Assembly: GCA_002699125.1 (NCBI GenBank)
Contig: PABI01000098.1
Coordinates: forward strand, 1-54,226
DNA: 54,226 nt
Direction of reading: 5' to 3'
DNA from: Anaerolineaceae bacterium
Lineage (GTDB): Bacteria; Chloroflexota; Anaerolineae; Promineifilales; Promineifilaceae
This document shows, piece after piece, positions 16,831 through 24,522 of the stretch. Numbering within the stretch: position 1 is the first letter of the stretch; every line of letters starts with the position of its first letter. Position numbers and translations under genes: made by a program. The notes under the pieces are model-generated. The model saw nothing but the letters and a program-made list of their open reading frames with translations, made no database searches and was not told the origin of the DNA.

Positions 16831-17958
16831 TTACAAGCTTTTTGTTGAAACGCGCTGCCAGATCGCTTCGGACATGCGGCGCACCACGTTGGGCAGGCCG
16901 GATTTGGCCGAGGTAAGCGTGAGCGGCACGCCCTGGGCGATGGCCCGTGCCTGGTTGACGTCGTAGCCAATCTGGAAGGCGACTTTGTTGTTGAGGCCGC
17001 GCTCAACGGCCGTTTGCGGCAGTTGGGCTTCTGGCGTGTGTTGGTTGAGGATGTGAGATTTGCGCTTCACCTGGATGCCCGCCTTGTTGAGCAGACGGTT
17101 GAGCTGAACGGCCGTTTGCACCGAAACCACCTCAGGCGTAATGATGTGCAGGCCCATGTCGGCCATCGTCACTGCCTGCAAAAAGGCGGGCGAATAAACG
17201 TGCGGCGCATCGACCACCGTAAAGGCGACGTGATGCTTGAGCAAATTCAAAATGTAATGTACCCGCTCGCCGGAAAGCGCCGATGGATCTTGTGGTTTGG
17301 CCGGTGCAGCCAGCACCCGCAGCCCCGAAGGATGAATAATCAGACGATTTTTCAAGACAGCCCAATCCAGTTCATTTTCGGCCGGCAAGTCCAGCCAGGA
17401 AGAACGCGCCTGGAGCCGCATGTGCATGACCGCTTGCCCGCCAGAGGGTGAAAGATCAACCAGGCACACCTCTTGCTGGCTGGCCCGACGCAGCGCTGCT
17501 GCCAGATTCACCGCCAGCGTCGTTTGGCCCACGCCACCGCGCAGACCAAAGGTAGTAATAATAATGCCGGATTCAGGGCTGGGCTGGCCACCTTTTTTAG
17601 ACAGCAGATCGTCAACGCGCTCCATCAACTCCTGTGAGGTGACCGGTTTGCTTAGGTAATCATTGGCACCACTTTTTAGTGCCGTGGCGCGATCGACTTC
17701 CTGGGAGCGGGCGGTGAGAACCAAAATGGGCAGATCCTCAACATTGGCATCAGCCCGAATTTCCCGCGCCAAATCGTGGCCGCTCATGTTGGGCATCATC
17801 ACGTCCAGGACCAGCAAATCAGGCTTGTCGGCTCTAATTTGCTCCAACCCGTCCAGCGGATTGTTGATCAGGGTGATGTTGTGGCCGCCACGCTCCAGCA
17901 TGAGGCCCACCATACGCAGAAGTTGTTCATCGTCGTCAATTACAAAGATTCGGGCCAC
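16831..17958 (-). CDS. Response regulator receiver fused to CpaE/TadZ-like ParA/MinD ATPase
   Basis: This 375-residue protein has an N-terminal receiver domain (1-125: acidic pair VIDDDEQ, phospho-acceptor Asp in LLVLDVMMP, Thr in LVLTARS, Lys in YLSKPV). A MinD/ParA-type domain follows. Its P-loop reads LRGGVGQTTLAVNLAAAL: the signature lysine is Arg and the Walker A lysine is Gln, as in atypical TadZ/CpaE members, while the switch-like LVDLSPSGG and VVDAPH are kept. CpaE/TadZ proteins localise pilus machinery; ParA relatives (McdA) position carboxysomes. Its place between BMC genes suggests a role in placing or controlling the microcompartment, but it may instead belong with the unknown gene 11 bp upstream. 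No other pilus genes are nearby. Confidence 0.85.
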   Translation of the reverse strand: MARIFVIDDDEQLLRMVGLMLERGGHNITLINNPLDGLEQIRADKPDLLVLDVMMPNMSGHDLAREIRADANVEDLPILVLTARSQEVDRATALKSGANDYLSKPVTSQELMERVDDLLSKKGGQPSPESGIIITTFGLRGGVGQTTLAVNLAAALRRASQQEVCLVDLSPSGGQAVMHMRLQARSSWLDLPAENELDWAVLKNRLIIHPSGLRVLAAPAKPQDPSALSGERVHYILNLLKHHVAFTVVDAPHVYSPAFLQAVTMADMGLHIITPEVVSVQTAVQLNRLLNKAGIQVKRKSHILNQHTPEAQLPQTAVERGLNNKVAFQIGYDVNQARAIAQGVPLTLTSAKSGLPNVVRRMSEAIWQRVSTKSL

Positions 17959-17969
17959 AGGCCGTCTCC

Positions 17970-18503
17970 TTACTTTTTGTTATTGTCCAAACAGAAAATC
18001 CCAATTCTGTCTTTATGTACCAGGATGAGGTCGCCACTGTAAGAGATCTCTGGATGAACAGATGCCGACGCTTTGGCGGAAAAAATTAGCTGAAAACTGC
18101 CCATCGATTGTACCAAGATTTCACGGGCAGAGAATTTACCCTCGTGTATGGCCTCGCCAGCAATTTCAAACGAAGGAACGGTAAGGAAGATGGGAATGCT
18201 GCGGCCACGGGTAAAAATGGAACGGCCGTGCTGTGTGCCCACCGGAATACCTTCCCGTCTATCTTGCAGCACAATAAAATTGATGTTGTCTTTACGAAAA
18301 GCAGCTACCTGATAATTGGCAACGATGTCGCCAGGGGTATGAATGCGGGAAATATAAGCGTCATGCAGTTCTAAGTATTTAGAATTGGGATTGCCTAACT
18401 CGGCGTGGATGCCACCCATTCCCACTGAGGCCCGCCCGGTTACGCGATAGGCATCGGTAAATAAGTCCAGATTAATAATATTTTGTTTGCCGAAGGTAGA
18501 CAT
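17970..18503 (-). CDS. Conserved-looking protein of unknown function
   Basis: The 177-residue product (MSTFGKQNIINLDLFTDAYRV...) appears mostly beta-stranded and has no signal peptide, membrane helix or motif I recognise. It ends 11 bp before the receiver/CpaE-like gene, so the two are probably cotranscribed and may work together. A 176-bp AT-rich gap upstream separates it from the aldehyde dehydrogenase, so it may start its own transcript. If the ATPase is McdA-like, this is the place one would look for its partner, but the sequence lacks the disordered, Gln-rich look of known McdB proteins. Confidence 0.65.
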   Translation of the reverse strand: MSTFGKQNIINLDLFTDAYRVTGRASVGMGGIHAELGNPNSKYLELHDAYISRIHTPGDIVANYQVAAFRKDNINFIVLQDRREGIPVGTQHGRSIFTRGRSIPIFLTVPSFEIAGEAIHEGKFSAREILVQSMGSFQLIFSAKASASVHPEISYSGDLILVHKDRIGIFCLDNNKK

Positions 18504-18679
18504 TGCTTCACTTCTCTTTTTACAGTTACGCTAAGCAGGTGAGTAAAGTTGGTTCTTATAGCGTTTTGCGTGATGTGCGGCTAAAACTGAAACACACTTC
18601 GTTTAGTAGTTTAATGCTGTACATTGCCAAAGAACCATAAAAATTTCAAAAAAGTTTCAGCATACATGCCAGTACTTTA

Positions 18680-20140
18680 CTATACAATACGGAATGAATC
18701 TACCAGTGTACAGCGGCGCAGGCGGCTGAAGCTGCGCGGGCCGGTTAATCCTTCTCCTGTTGGGCTGGCAATGGTAAAAGAACAGAATCCTTCGCCGCCA
18801 TAGCCTAATCCGGCCAGACAAGGTCCATTCTTCACAAAAATACTGCAATTCATCTCCCGAGCCATGCGGCTGAGGTTGTCTAAATTTTTGGAGTGCATAA
18901 CGGCCGTATGCCTGAACCCATGTTCCGCTGCCACCGCCAAATCAATGGCCGCATCCGCGTTGGGCATCCGCACCACGGGCATAATGGGCATCATTTGCTC
19001 AGACCAGACGGCCGGATGATCTTCCGGCACTTCGGCCACAATCTGGCGCACCTCTGGCCCGGCAGAGATGCCAATTTCGGCCAGCAGCACGCTGGCGTTT
19101 TTGCCGATGAACTCCTTGTTCATGTCGGCATACATCCGTGGACCGCGATCTTTCACGGTGACCGCTTTCCACAGGCGGTTAAACTGCCAGCTGTTCAACT
19201 TTACCGCGCCGTGATGGGTCATCACCTGAATCAGTTCATCCACGATGCCATCTACCGCCAGCGTTTCCTTTTCGGTGGTGCAGACAATGTTGTTGTCAAA
19301 CGAACCGCCAATGACAATGTCGCGACCGGCCTGTTCGAGATCGGCCGTTTCATCCACGACAACAGGCGGGTTCCCCGGCCCGGCACAGACGGCACGCTTG
19401 CCGCTGCGCATAGCGGCGCGCACCACGGCCGCCCCGCCGGTCACGGTGAGCAGGCGGATATCTTTGTGATGCATCAGGTTTGTGGCGCTTTCGATGGTGG
19501 GGTGGGCAACGGCCGTTAATAAATTGGCCGGTCCACCCGCTTTTTGTATCGCCTGGTTCAAAATTTGCACAGTGTGGTTGGAGGCATTTTCTGTGCTGGG
19601 ATGCACATTGAAAGTGACCGCATTGCCGGCGGCAACCATGGCAATGGCGTTACAAATGACGGTGCTGGTGGGGTTGGTGCTGGGGGTCAGTGCGCCGATG
19701 ATGCCGTATGGGGCCCATTCGGTGATGGTCAGACCGCCGTCACCGCTCCAGGCATCGGGTTCCAGCGCTTCTACTCCCTGGGTTTTGTCGGCGTTGAGGA
19801 TGTTTTTGAGCGTTTTGTCTTCTACGCGGCCCATGCCGGATTCGCTCTGGGCCATCTCGGCCAACACCTGGGCGTGTTCCCGCCCGGCCTGGCGCATGTG
19901 GGCTACCATATGCTTGCGAATCTCCAGGGGCATTTTGTTCAGCTGGCGGAAGGCGGTTCCGGCGGCGGTGACTGCTTCATCCAGCGTGGGGAAAACGCCG
20001 CTGTCACCGCCAGCGGGGATGGGATCTGGTGCGGTTTGTTGGTGTCGTCGGGAAACGGCCGTTTCTCTAGTCACCGGTATCGTCTCGCCAACCTCTCTCG
20101 TTACCCGGTCAATAATTGCCTGAATTTCACTGTCTTTCAT
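18680..20140 (-). CDS. CoA-acylating aldehyde dehydrogenase (PduP/EutE family), microcompartment cargo
   Basis: The 486-residue enzyme oxidises an aldehyde (acetaldehyde expected here) with CoA and NAD+ to acyl-CoA. The start ATG 20140 has AGGA 8 nt upstream. Residues 1-20 (MKDSEIQAIIDRVTREVGET) form an amphipathic helix of the encapsulation-peptide type, followed by a Gly/Pro linker. The catalytic Cys lies in GSFDNNIVCTTEKE, the same context as in EutE and PduP; GPGNPPVVVDE and the C-terminal GLGYGGEGF also match. It sits in the shell-gene block. It would consume the acetaldehyde made by DeoC. I give no symbol because pduP and eutE cannot be separated here. Confidence 0.93.
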   Translation of the reverse strand: MKDSEIQAIIDRVTREVGETIPVTRETAVSRRHQQTAPDPIPAGGDSGVFPTLDEAVTAAGTAFRQLNKMPLEIRKHMVAHMRQAGREHAQVLAEMAQSESGMGRVEDKTLKNILNADKTQGVEALEPDAWSGDGGLTITEWAPYGIIGALTPSTNPTSTVICNAIAMVAAGNAVTFNVHPSTENASNHTVQILNQAIQKAGGPANLLTAVAHPTIESATNLMHHKDIRLLTVTGGAAVVRAAMRSGKRAVCAGPGNPPVVVDETADLEQAGRDIVIGGSFDNNIVCTTEKETLAVDGIVDELIQVMTHHGAVKLNSWQFNRLWKAVTVKDRGPRMYADMNKEFIGKNASVLLAEIGISAGPEVRQIVAEVPEDHPAVWSEQMMPIMPVVRMPNADAAIDLAVAAEHGFRHTAVMHSKNLDNLSRMAREMNCSIFVKNGPCLAGLGYGGEGFCSFTIASPTGEGLTGPRSFSRLRRCTLVDSFRIV

Positions 20141-20175
20141 AATCTACATCCTGTGAGGACCTCAGCATGACAAAT

Positions 20176-21057
20176 TCAAGAATCTAAACGTGCTTGTCGT
20201 TTCGCATTCCACTCCGCCATGTTCCAGGCGCGCCCCGGCTCTTCACTGCTGCGTATGAATGCTTCGTCCACCGGTTCTTTGTAGTCGCCATCGGCGATGA
20301 GCTGCTTTTGGAACGCTTCGAAGTAAAAAGTCAGTTTATCTACACGTGCCTGGTAGCCTTCATGGTTGAGGCTGGGCGCATTGGCTACCAGCAAGATGTC
20401 GCTGGCCAGGCCGTCGGGCAGCCAGGGCAGTTGCAGCAGGCCGCTCATTTGCCGGTTGCGCCAGATGCGCCAGCGGCGATTGTAAGCAAACAGCCCATCC
20501 ACCAGATAGTGGTACGCTGCTTGCAGCCGATCGTGGGCAATGGCCGGGCCGAGCGCTTCCCAATTTTTCTGCGGCGATCCCCAGCCAAGGTGTTGATCCA
20601 GCCAGGTGATGGCCTCATCCAGGCGTGCCTGCCGCAGTTCGTCGGGGTAGGTGCTGCGCTGCTGAATTTGCTGCGACACCTCACCGTGCCGGTCATAGGC
20701 GATCCAGCCGCTGGCCAATTCGCTCAGCCGCTCTTCCGGCCAGGCAAAAGCGGGATCACGCCACTGTTGCCAGCTGTACCGCATAAAATCAAGCTGTAAA
20801 CCCTGCTGAATGGCTTCATCTTCGCTGAAGATGCTGTGGAAGCTGTCGTCTGCCTCCAGCCAGATTGCTTCAGCAGGGACAATGTAAAGGTCGTAAGGAT
20901 CAAGAAACAGAATGATGTCGATGTCGGAATCGGGGCGCATACGCCCGGTGGCGATGCTGCCGATACCAACTGCGGCCTGAACGGCCGTTTCCGGCAGCAG
21001 CACCTTCTCCATAAACTGAAGAAACCGGGCACGTTTTTCCTGGGTGGCGTGAGTCAT
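20176..21057 (-). CDS. Nucleotidyltransferase-domain protein in BMC operon
   Basis: The start at ATG 21057 (MTHATQEKRARFLQFME) is preferred to an upstream TTG that falls in a repeat; this gives 293 residues. Residues ~15-75 form a Pol-beta-like nucleotidyltransferase domain with GIGSIATGRMRPDSDIDIILF, the G-S-x10-D-x-D metal-binding motif; a third acidic residue may lie in LQLDFMRYS. The remaining ~200 residues are helical (ANT/KNT-like). It would transfer a nucleotide to a small molecule or protein. It lies between the BMC-P and aldehyde dehydrogenase genes on the same strand, an unusual member of a microcompartment locus. Confidence 0.82.
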   Translation of the reverse strand: MTHATQEKRARFLQFMEKVLLPETAVQAAVGIGSIATGRMRPDSDIDIILFLDPYDLYIVPAEAIWLEADDSFHSIFSEDEAIQQGLQLDFMRYSWQQWRDPAFAWPEERLSELASGWIAYDRHGEVSQQIQQRSTYPDELRQARLDEAITWLDQHLGWGSPQKNWEALGPAIAHDRLQAAYHYLVDGLFAYNRRWRIWRNRQMSGLLQLPWLPDGLASDILLVANAPSLNHEGYQARVDKLTFYFEAFQKQLIADGDYKEPVDEAFIRSSEEPGRAWNMAEWNAKRQARLDS

Positions 21058-21085
21058 CTGATACTGTTGGTTATTGAGAAAAACC

Positions 21086-21114
21086 AACGCAGAGACGCGG
21101 AGACGCAGAGAAAC
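21086..21114. repeat. AACGCAGAGACGC dispersed intergenic repeat
   Basis: AACGCAGAGACGCGGAGACG followed by CAGAG matches the elements at 10261 (same strand) and 40108-40134 (opposite strand). It lies just upstream of the nucleotidyltransferase gene. Confidence 0.7.
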
Positions 21115-21155
21115 TTAAGAAAAAATCTGCGAAATCTGCGGTTCTTTCAATAGAC

Positions 21156-21443
21156 TCACTTATGGTACTTCTCGTCGCCAGATACTTCCCAACTATCCAC
21201 AATGGCCATGATGACGGCGTCACACGGCCGTTTGTCGGTGAATTTGGTCTGGCGGGCCGAGCTGCCGGTGGCCACCATCACCACCTCATCCAGGCCCGCA
21301 CCCACGGCGTCGGCCGCCACCACGTAGCCCGATTCTTCCTCGTTGTCCACCGTCAGCCGCCGCACCACCAGAAATTTGAGCCCGTCCAGCGACGCCTCTT
21401 TTTGCGTAGACACCAGCGTGCCCACTACTTTGCCTAGGAACAT
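21156..21443 (-). CDS. BMC-P pentameric vertex protein (EutN/CcmL family)
   Basis: The 95-residue product has N-terminal GKVVGTLVSTQKEASLDGLKFLVV, a central AGLDEVVMVATGSSARQ and C-terminal CDAVIMAIVDSWEV, the EutN/CcmL fold. The sequence diverges from the other two pentamer proteins in the window, so they are not recent duplicates. It lies 87 bp after the BMC-H gene, in a gap filled with tandem CAGTAGGTCAGTATT words. Confidence 0.92.
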   Translation of the reverse strand: MFLGKVVGTLVSTQKEASLDGLKFLVVRRLTVDNEEESGYVVAADAVGAGLDEVVMVATGSSARQTKFTDKRPCDAVIMAIVDSWEVSGDEKYHK

Positions 21444-21449
21444 GGTTTT

Positions 21450-21530
21450 ATCCAGTATTCAGTAGGTCAGTATTCAGTAGGTCAGTACTCAGTTGTTTTT
21501 ACTGATTACCGATTACTGATTACTGACTCA
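21450..21530. repeat. Tandem/inverted word repeat between BMC-P and BMC-H genes
   Basis: GTATTCAGTAGGTCA is tandemly repeated on the left, and GATTACTGATTACTGA-type words on the right are its approximate inverse (TCAGTA versus TACTGA). The element fills the gap between the two shell genes and could form a long imperfect hairpin in the transcript. Confidence 0.65.
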
Positions 21531-21821
21531 CTACTCGCCGGCGTCTTGTCGGCCCAAAGGCAACACAGTATCCACATTGGCATGAGGCCGCGGGATAACG
21601 TGGACGGAAACAACTTCGCCGACCTTTTCGGCGCCGCGAGTTCCGGCTTCAACGGCCGCTTTCACTGCCGCTACGTCACCGCGCACAACGGCGGTCACAT
21701 AACCGCCGCCGGTTTTCTCATAGGCAACCAGCTCGACGCGGGCAGCTTTCACCATCGCATCAGACGCCTCTACCATGGCGGCAAAGCTGCGACATTCGAT
21801 CATTCCTAATGCTTCTGTCAT
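21531..21821 (-). CDS. BMC-H hexameric shell protein
   Basis: The 96-residue product is a canonical single BMC domain: [30 protein letters not shown], then [23 protein letters not shown], ending with [15 protein letters not shown]. These hexamers tile the facets of the shell. AGGAG lies 8 nt before the ATG, a strong ribosome site, as expected for the major shell subunit. This is the only BMC-H gene in the window, so it should be the main facet protein of this compartment. Confidence 0.95.
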   Translation of the reverse strand: MTEALGMIECRSFAAMVEASDAMVKAARVELVAYEKTGGGYVTAVVRGDVAAVKAAVEAGTRGAEKVGEVVSVHVIPRPHANVDTVLPLGRQDAGE

Positions 21822-21858
21822 ATTGGGTTCTCCTGTTTACAGTGGTTGGTGACTTGCA

Positions 21859-22497
21859 CTATTCACTTTTTTGGGTTGGCTGGGAACGGCCGCCTACACT
21901 TTCAATGGCATCAATAGCGGCCTGGTAGCCGGCCATGATGTCTCGTTCTGTGCCGCCCAGGTAGACGCGGCCAAAGCTGCCAAAGGCCGTTACTTCCAAA
22001 ATATTCAAATCAGCCCGTTTTTCCGCTTCGTTGGCGGCCAGGGCGGCGTAAGCTGCCGGCTGCACTTCCATGACGTACAGCGTTTGCCCGGCCAAAATCA
22101 TGTGTCCGTGGCGCATTCGGTTAATTAACTGCACCTGGTGCGGGTCAATGTTGCGGATAATCTGGCTGGAAACCACTCGTGGCTTCAGCCGGTCTTCTTC
22201 TTTTAGCTCCAGCGCCTCTAGAATGGCGGCTCCGGCGGCGCGTACGTCTGCCTGGCTGCTGGAATGCACTTCCAGCAGGCCATATAACCGCTCGACAATT
22301 TGCATGCCGGGTTTCACCCCTACCGCTTTCAGCGCCACATCGGTAATGCGGTTAATTTCGATGCCGGGCGAAATCTCAATCCAGAGGGAAGCATCGCCGG
22401 GCAGGGGTAAAAAGCCACGGGCCACAGTGCCCAAAAAGGCGGCGTGCTGAAGCTGTAAACTATCTAAAAAAACATAACTGCGCAGTTCAACGGTCAC
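21859..22497 (-). CDS. Tandem BMC-domain shell protein (permuted BMC-T, PduB/EutL-like)
   Basis: The start is GTG 22497 with AAGGAG 8 nt upstream, one base after the stop of the zinc-ribbon gene, so translation is probably coupled. In the 212-residue product, [19 protein letters not shown] followed by [20 protein letters not shown] (residues ~50-95) and [20 protein letters not shown] (~168-190) fit two circularly permuted BMC domains, as in PduB or EutL. Such trimers can have wide gated pores for cofactors. Assignment to one subfamily is not possible by eye. Confidence 0.78.
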   Translation of the reverse strand: MTVELRSYVFLDSLQLQHAAFLGTVARGFLPLPGDASLWIEISPGIEINRITDVALKAVGVKPGMQIVERLYGLLEVHSSSQADVRAAGAAILEALELKEEDRLKPRVVSSQIIRNIDPHQVQLINRMRHGHMILAGQTLYVMEVQPAAYAALAANEAEKRADLNILEVTAFGSFGRVYLGGTERDIMAGYQAAIDAIESVGGRSQPTQKSE

Positions 22498-22498
22498 G

Positions 22499-22774
22499 TT
22501 AACGACTCCTTCTGTCAGGCTCGGCCTGCCACTGACCGGTCGGTTTGGCGCGCGGCTGCCAATCGTCCATTTCTAAATTTGGTTCTTTGCCGGTGAGTTT
22601 GTCGATGAGGTAATGCAGCCGCAGCATAAAAATCTCGTCGTAGTCAGTAACGCCGCAGACGTCGCACTGGTAAGCAGGGACGTTGGGGATGACCATGAGA
22701 TGCTCACTGAGCGGGCTGTAATAGGCGATTTTTGTGGGTTGGAATTTTCCTATCCGACAATGATGGCAATCCAT
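22499..22774 (-). CDS. YgiT-type zinc-ribbon protein in BMC operon
   Basis: The 91-residue protein carries two CxxC pairs: MDCHHC at residues 3-6 and YQCDVCG at ~37-41, the zinc-ribbon seen in MqsA/YgiT-type proteins. There is no helix-turn-helix after it; the rest is charged ([16 protein letters not shown]). It is followed after one base by the GTG of the permuted shell protein and preceded by deoC, so it belongs to the operon. Its function is unknown; it may be a small regulator or a metal-binding assembly factor. Confidence 0.8.
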   Translation of the reverse strand: MDCHHCRIGKFQPTKIAYYSPLSEHLMVIPNVPAYQCDVCGVTDYDEIFMLRLHYLIDKLTGKEPNLEMDDWQPRAKPTGQWQAEPDRRSR

Positions 22775-22806
22775 AAGAATAATTTCCTTGAAATAAATCT
22801 CTGTGG

Positions 22807-23709
22807 TTAATAGTTTGTGGGGGAAACGGCCGTTCCCAGCACATCACCACCTGCTTCTTTCACAATGCGCACACCGGCACTCGCGCCCAATCGGGTAGCC
22901 CCGGCGGCGATCATCGTCTGGGCGTCGGCATAGTTGCGCACGCCCCCGGCGGCCTTCACGCCAATATCCGGGCCAACGACCTTGCGCATCAGGGCAACAT
23001 CTTCGGCCGTAGCGCCACCGGGACCAAAGCCGGTGGACGTTTTCACAAAATCTGCGCCGGCCAGCTTGGACAGATGGGAAGCGATCACTTTTTCTTCATC
23101 TGTCAGCAGGGCGGCTTCAATGATGACTTTCACCAAGGCATTACCGGCGTGAGCGGCGCGTACGACGGCGCCAATATCCTCTTTAACCGTTGCATAATCT
23201 TGCGACTTGAGGGCGCCGACGTTGATGACCATGTCGATTTCCGTTGCGCCATCGCGGATGGCTTGCTGCGTTTCATATGCTTTCACCGTGCCCGGCGTTG
23301 CCCCCAGCGGAAAGCCCACCACGGTACACACCTTCACGCCGGAATCTTTAAGTAGTTGGGCTGACAGTCTCACCTGTGCTGGATTGACACAAACGGAGGC
23401 AAAGCCATAAGTGCGTGCTTCGTAGCACAATTGGGCAATCTGGTCCTGGGAAGCATCAGGTTTGAGCAGCGTGTGGTCGATGTAGCGGGCGATGCTGCTA
23501 TCTTGCGGCCGTGTGCCCAGTGTAGCCGTGACGCGGCTGGCCCCGGCCTGGACTACTTTTTCCACTTTGTCAGCGCAGTTTTGCACGCAAGAGCCATCGG
23601 TGCAGTTGCAGCCAGAACCCCCGTTGGCGGGCTGGGGCTGGTTCAGCCGCAGCAGCACCTCGCGGGTTATTTCTTCAATGATTTGTTCAACAGCTGCCTG
23701 ATTTTGCAT
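22807..23709 (-). CDS. deoC: Deoxyribose-phosphate aldolase with N-terminal targeting peptide and Cys-rich linker
   Basis: The enzyme splits 2-deoxy-D-ribose 5-phosphate into glyceraldehyde 3-phosphate and acetaldehyde. The aldolase barrel (~65-300) has [22 protein letters not shown], the Schiff-base Lys in [14 protein letters not shown], and GVKAAGGVR. Start ATG 23709 gives 300 residues, about 60 more than typical short DeoC. The extension begins with an amphipathic helix ([17 protein letters not shown]), the same pattern as in the aldehyde dehydrogenase and RpiB here, then a linker with four Cys ([12 protein letters not shown], ~34-45). The helix fits an encapsulation peptide; the Cys cluster is unexplained. 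No good ribosome site is seen; an earlier in-frame ATG at 23814 would lie inside rpiB. Confidence 0.93.
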   Translation of the reverse strand: MQNQAAVEQIIEEITREVLLRLNQPQPANGGSGCNCTDGSCVQNCADKVEKVVQAGASRVTATLGTRPQDSSIARYIDHTLLKPDASQDQIAQLCYEARTYGFASVCVNPAQVRLSAQLLKDSGVKVCTVVGFPLGATPGTVKAYETQQAIRDGATEIDMVINVGALKSQDYATVKEDIGAVVRAAHAGNALVKVIIEAALLTDEEKVIASHLSKLAGADFVKTSTGFGPGGATAEDVALMRKVVGPDIGVKAAGGVRNYADAQTMIAAGATRLGASAGVRIVKEAGGDVLGTAVSPTNY

Positions 23710-23726
23710 TGTTTTTTGAGTGTGCA

Positions 23727-23780
23727 AGTTTGCCAATGGGCGGGTTGGCGAGTGTTCTTTTACTCGCCCACTGGCAAACT
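23727..23780. repeat. Inverted repeat between rpiB and deoC
   Basis: AGTTTGCCAATGGGCG at 23727-23742 pairs with CGCCCACTGGCAAACT at 23765-23780 (15 of 16 positions). It lies in the 82-bp gap upstream of deoC and overlaps the place where its ribosome site should be. Confidence 0.7.
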
Positions 23781-23791
23781 CGCCTACTTGC

Positions 23792-24520
23792 TCACCTGGT
23801 AAAGCGCTTCTCAATCGCCATGATTTTTTCTACACGTTTGGCGTGGCGGTCGCCGCCAAACTCAGTTGCCAGCCAGGTTTGCACAATTTGCTGGGCCAGG
23901 TTGGCACCGATGAGTCCCGCACCCAGAGTGAGGACGTTGGCGTTGTTGTGTTCTCGGCTGTTAACGGCCGTTGCCTGGTCATAACACATCGCGGCCCGCA
24001 CGCCGGGCACTTTGTTGGCCGCCATACAGCTGCCAATGCCGGCCCCGTCGATAATGATGCCGCGCCAGGCACGCCCGGCGCCCACCAGTTGGGCCACCGC
24101 GTAAGCGAAGTCTGGATAGTCTACCGAATCCGTGCTGTGTGTGCCACAATCTACCACCTTATACTCGGGCAGGGTGGTGGCCAGCATCTTTTTAAGCGTT
24201 TCTTTCAGACCATAACCGCCATGATCGGCCCCAATGGCGATAACTTGCTGGCTTGTTGGGGCCACGGCTGGCGGCGCGACGGTTTGTTCTTCCAATTTAA
24301 TATGACGTTCCAGGGCAGCTTGCCGAGCCAGTGGCGTGACGAGAGCGTTGGCGGGGACGGCGTAGGTTGAATTGGGTGGCAGTTGGTTAATGAAGTCGGC
24401 GTCGATAAGCGGCCGTTTTGCAGCCGAAGACGAGGCAGTCGTTGTTGGGACATCTTCCCCCATCACCCGATTCACTACCTGGCGCACCAGCGCTTCAATC
24501 TCTTCTGGACGATAATTCAT
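23792..24520 (-). CDS. rpiB: Ribose-5-phosphate isomerase B with N-terminal targeting extension
   Basis: The C-terminal ~150 residues are a complete RpiB/LacAB domain: [51 protein letters not shown] with the catalytic-site Cys, and [13 protein letters not shown]. It would interconvert ribose 5-phosphate and ribulose 5-phosphate or a related sugar phosphate. The 242-residue protein is ~90 longer than usual. The extension starts with helix [17 protein letters not shown], like the DeoC and aldehyde dehydrogenase leaders, then a Ser/Thr linker and a segment ending [15 protein letters not shown], a kind of segment I recall from other microcompartment proteins. The start is 2 bp after the lepB stop. 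Confidence 0.93.
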   Translation of the reverse strand: MNYRPEEIEALVRQVVNRVMGEDVPTTTASSSAAKRPLIDADFINQLPPNSTYAVPANALVTPLARQAALERHIKLEEQTVAPPAVAPTSQQVIAIGADHGGYGLKETLKKMLATTLPEYKVVDCGTHSTDSVDYPDFAYAVAQLVGAGRAWRGIIIDGAGIGSCMAANKVPGVRAAMCYDQATAVNSREHNNANVLTLGAGLIGANLAQQIVQTWLATEFGGDRHAKRVEKIMAIEKRFTR

Positions 24521-24522
24521 GA

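Noticed and set aside
16831..17958. Tad/Flp pilus operon
   Set aside because: Only the CpaE-like gene is present; no TadA, TadB, TadC or pilin genes lie nearby.
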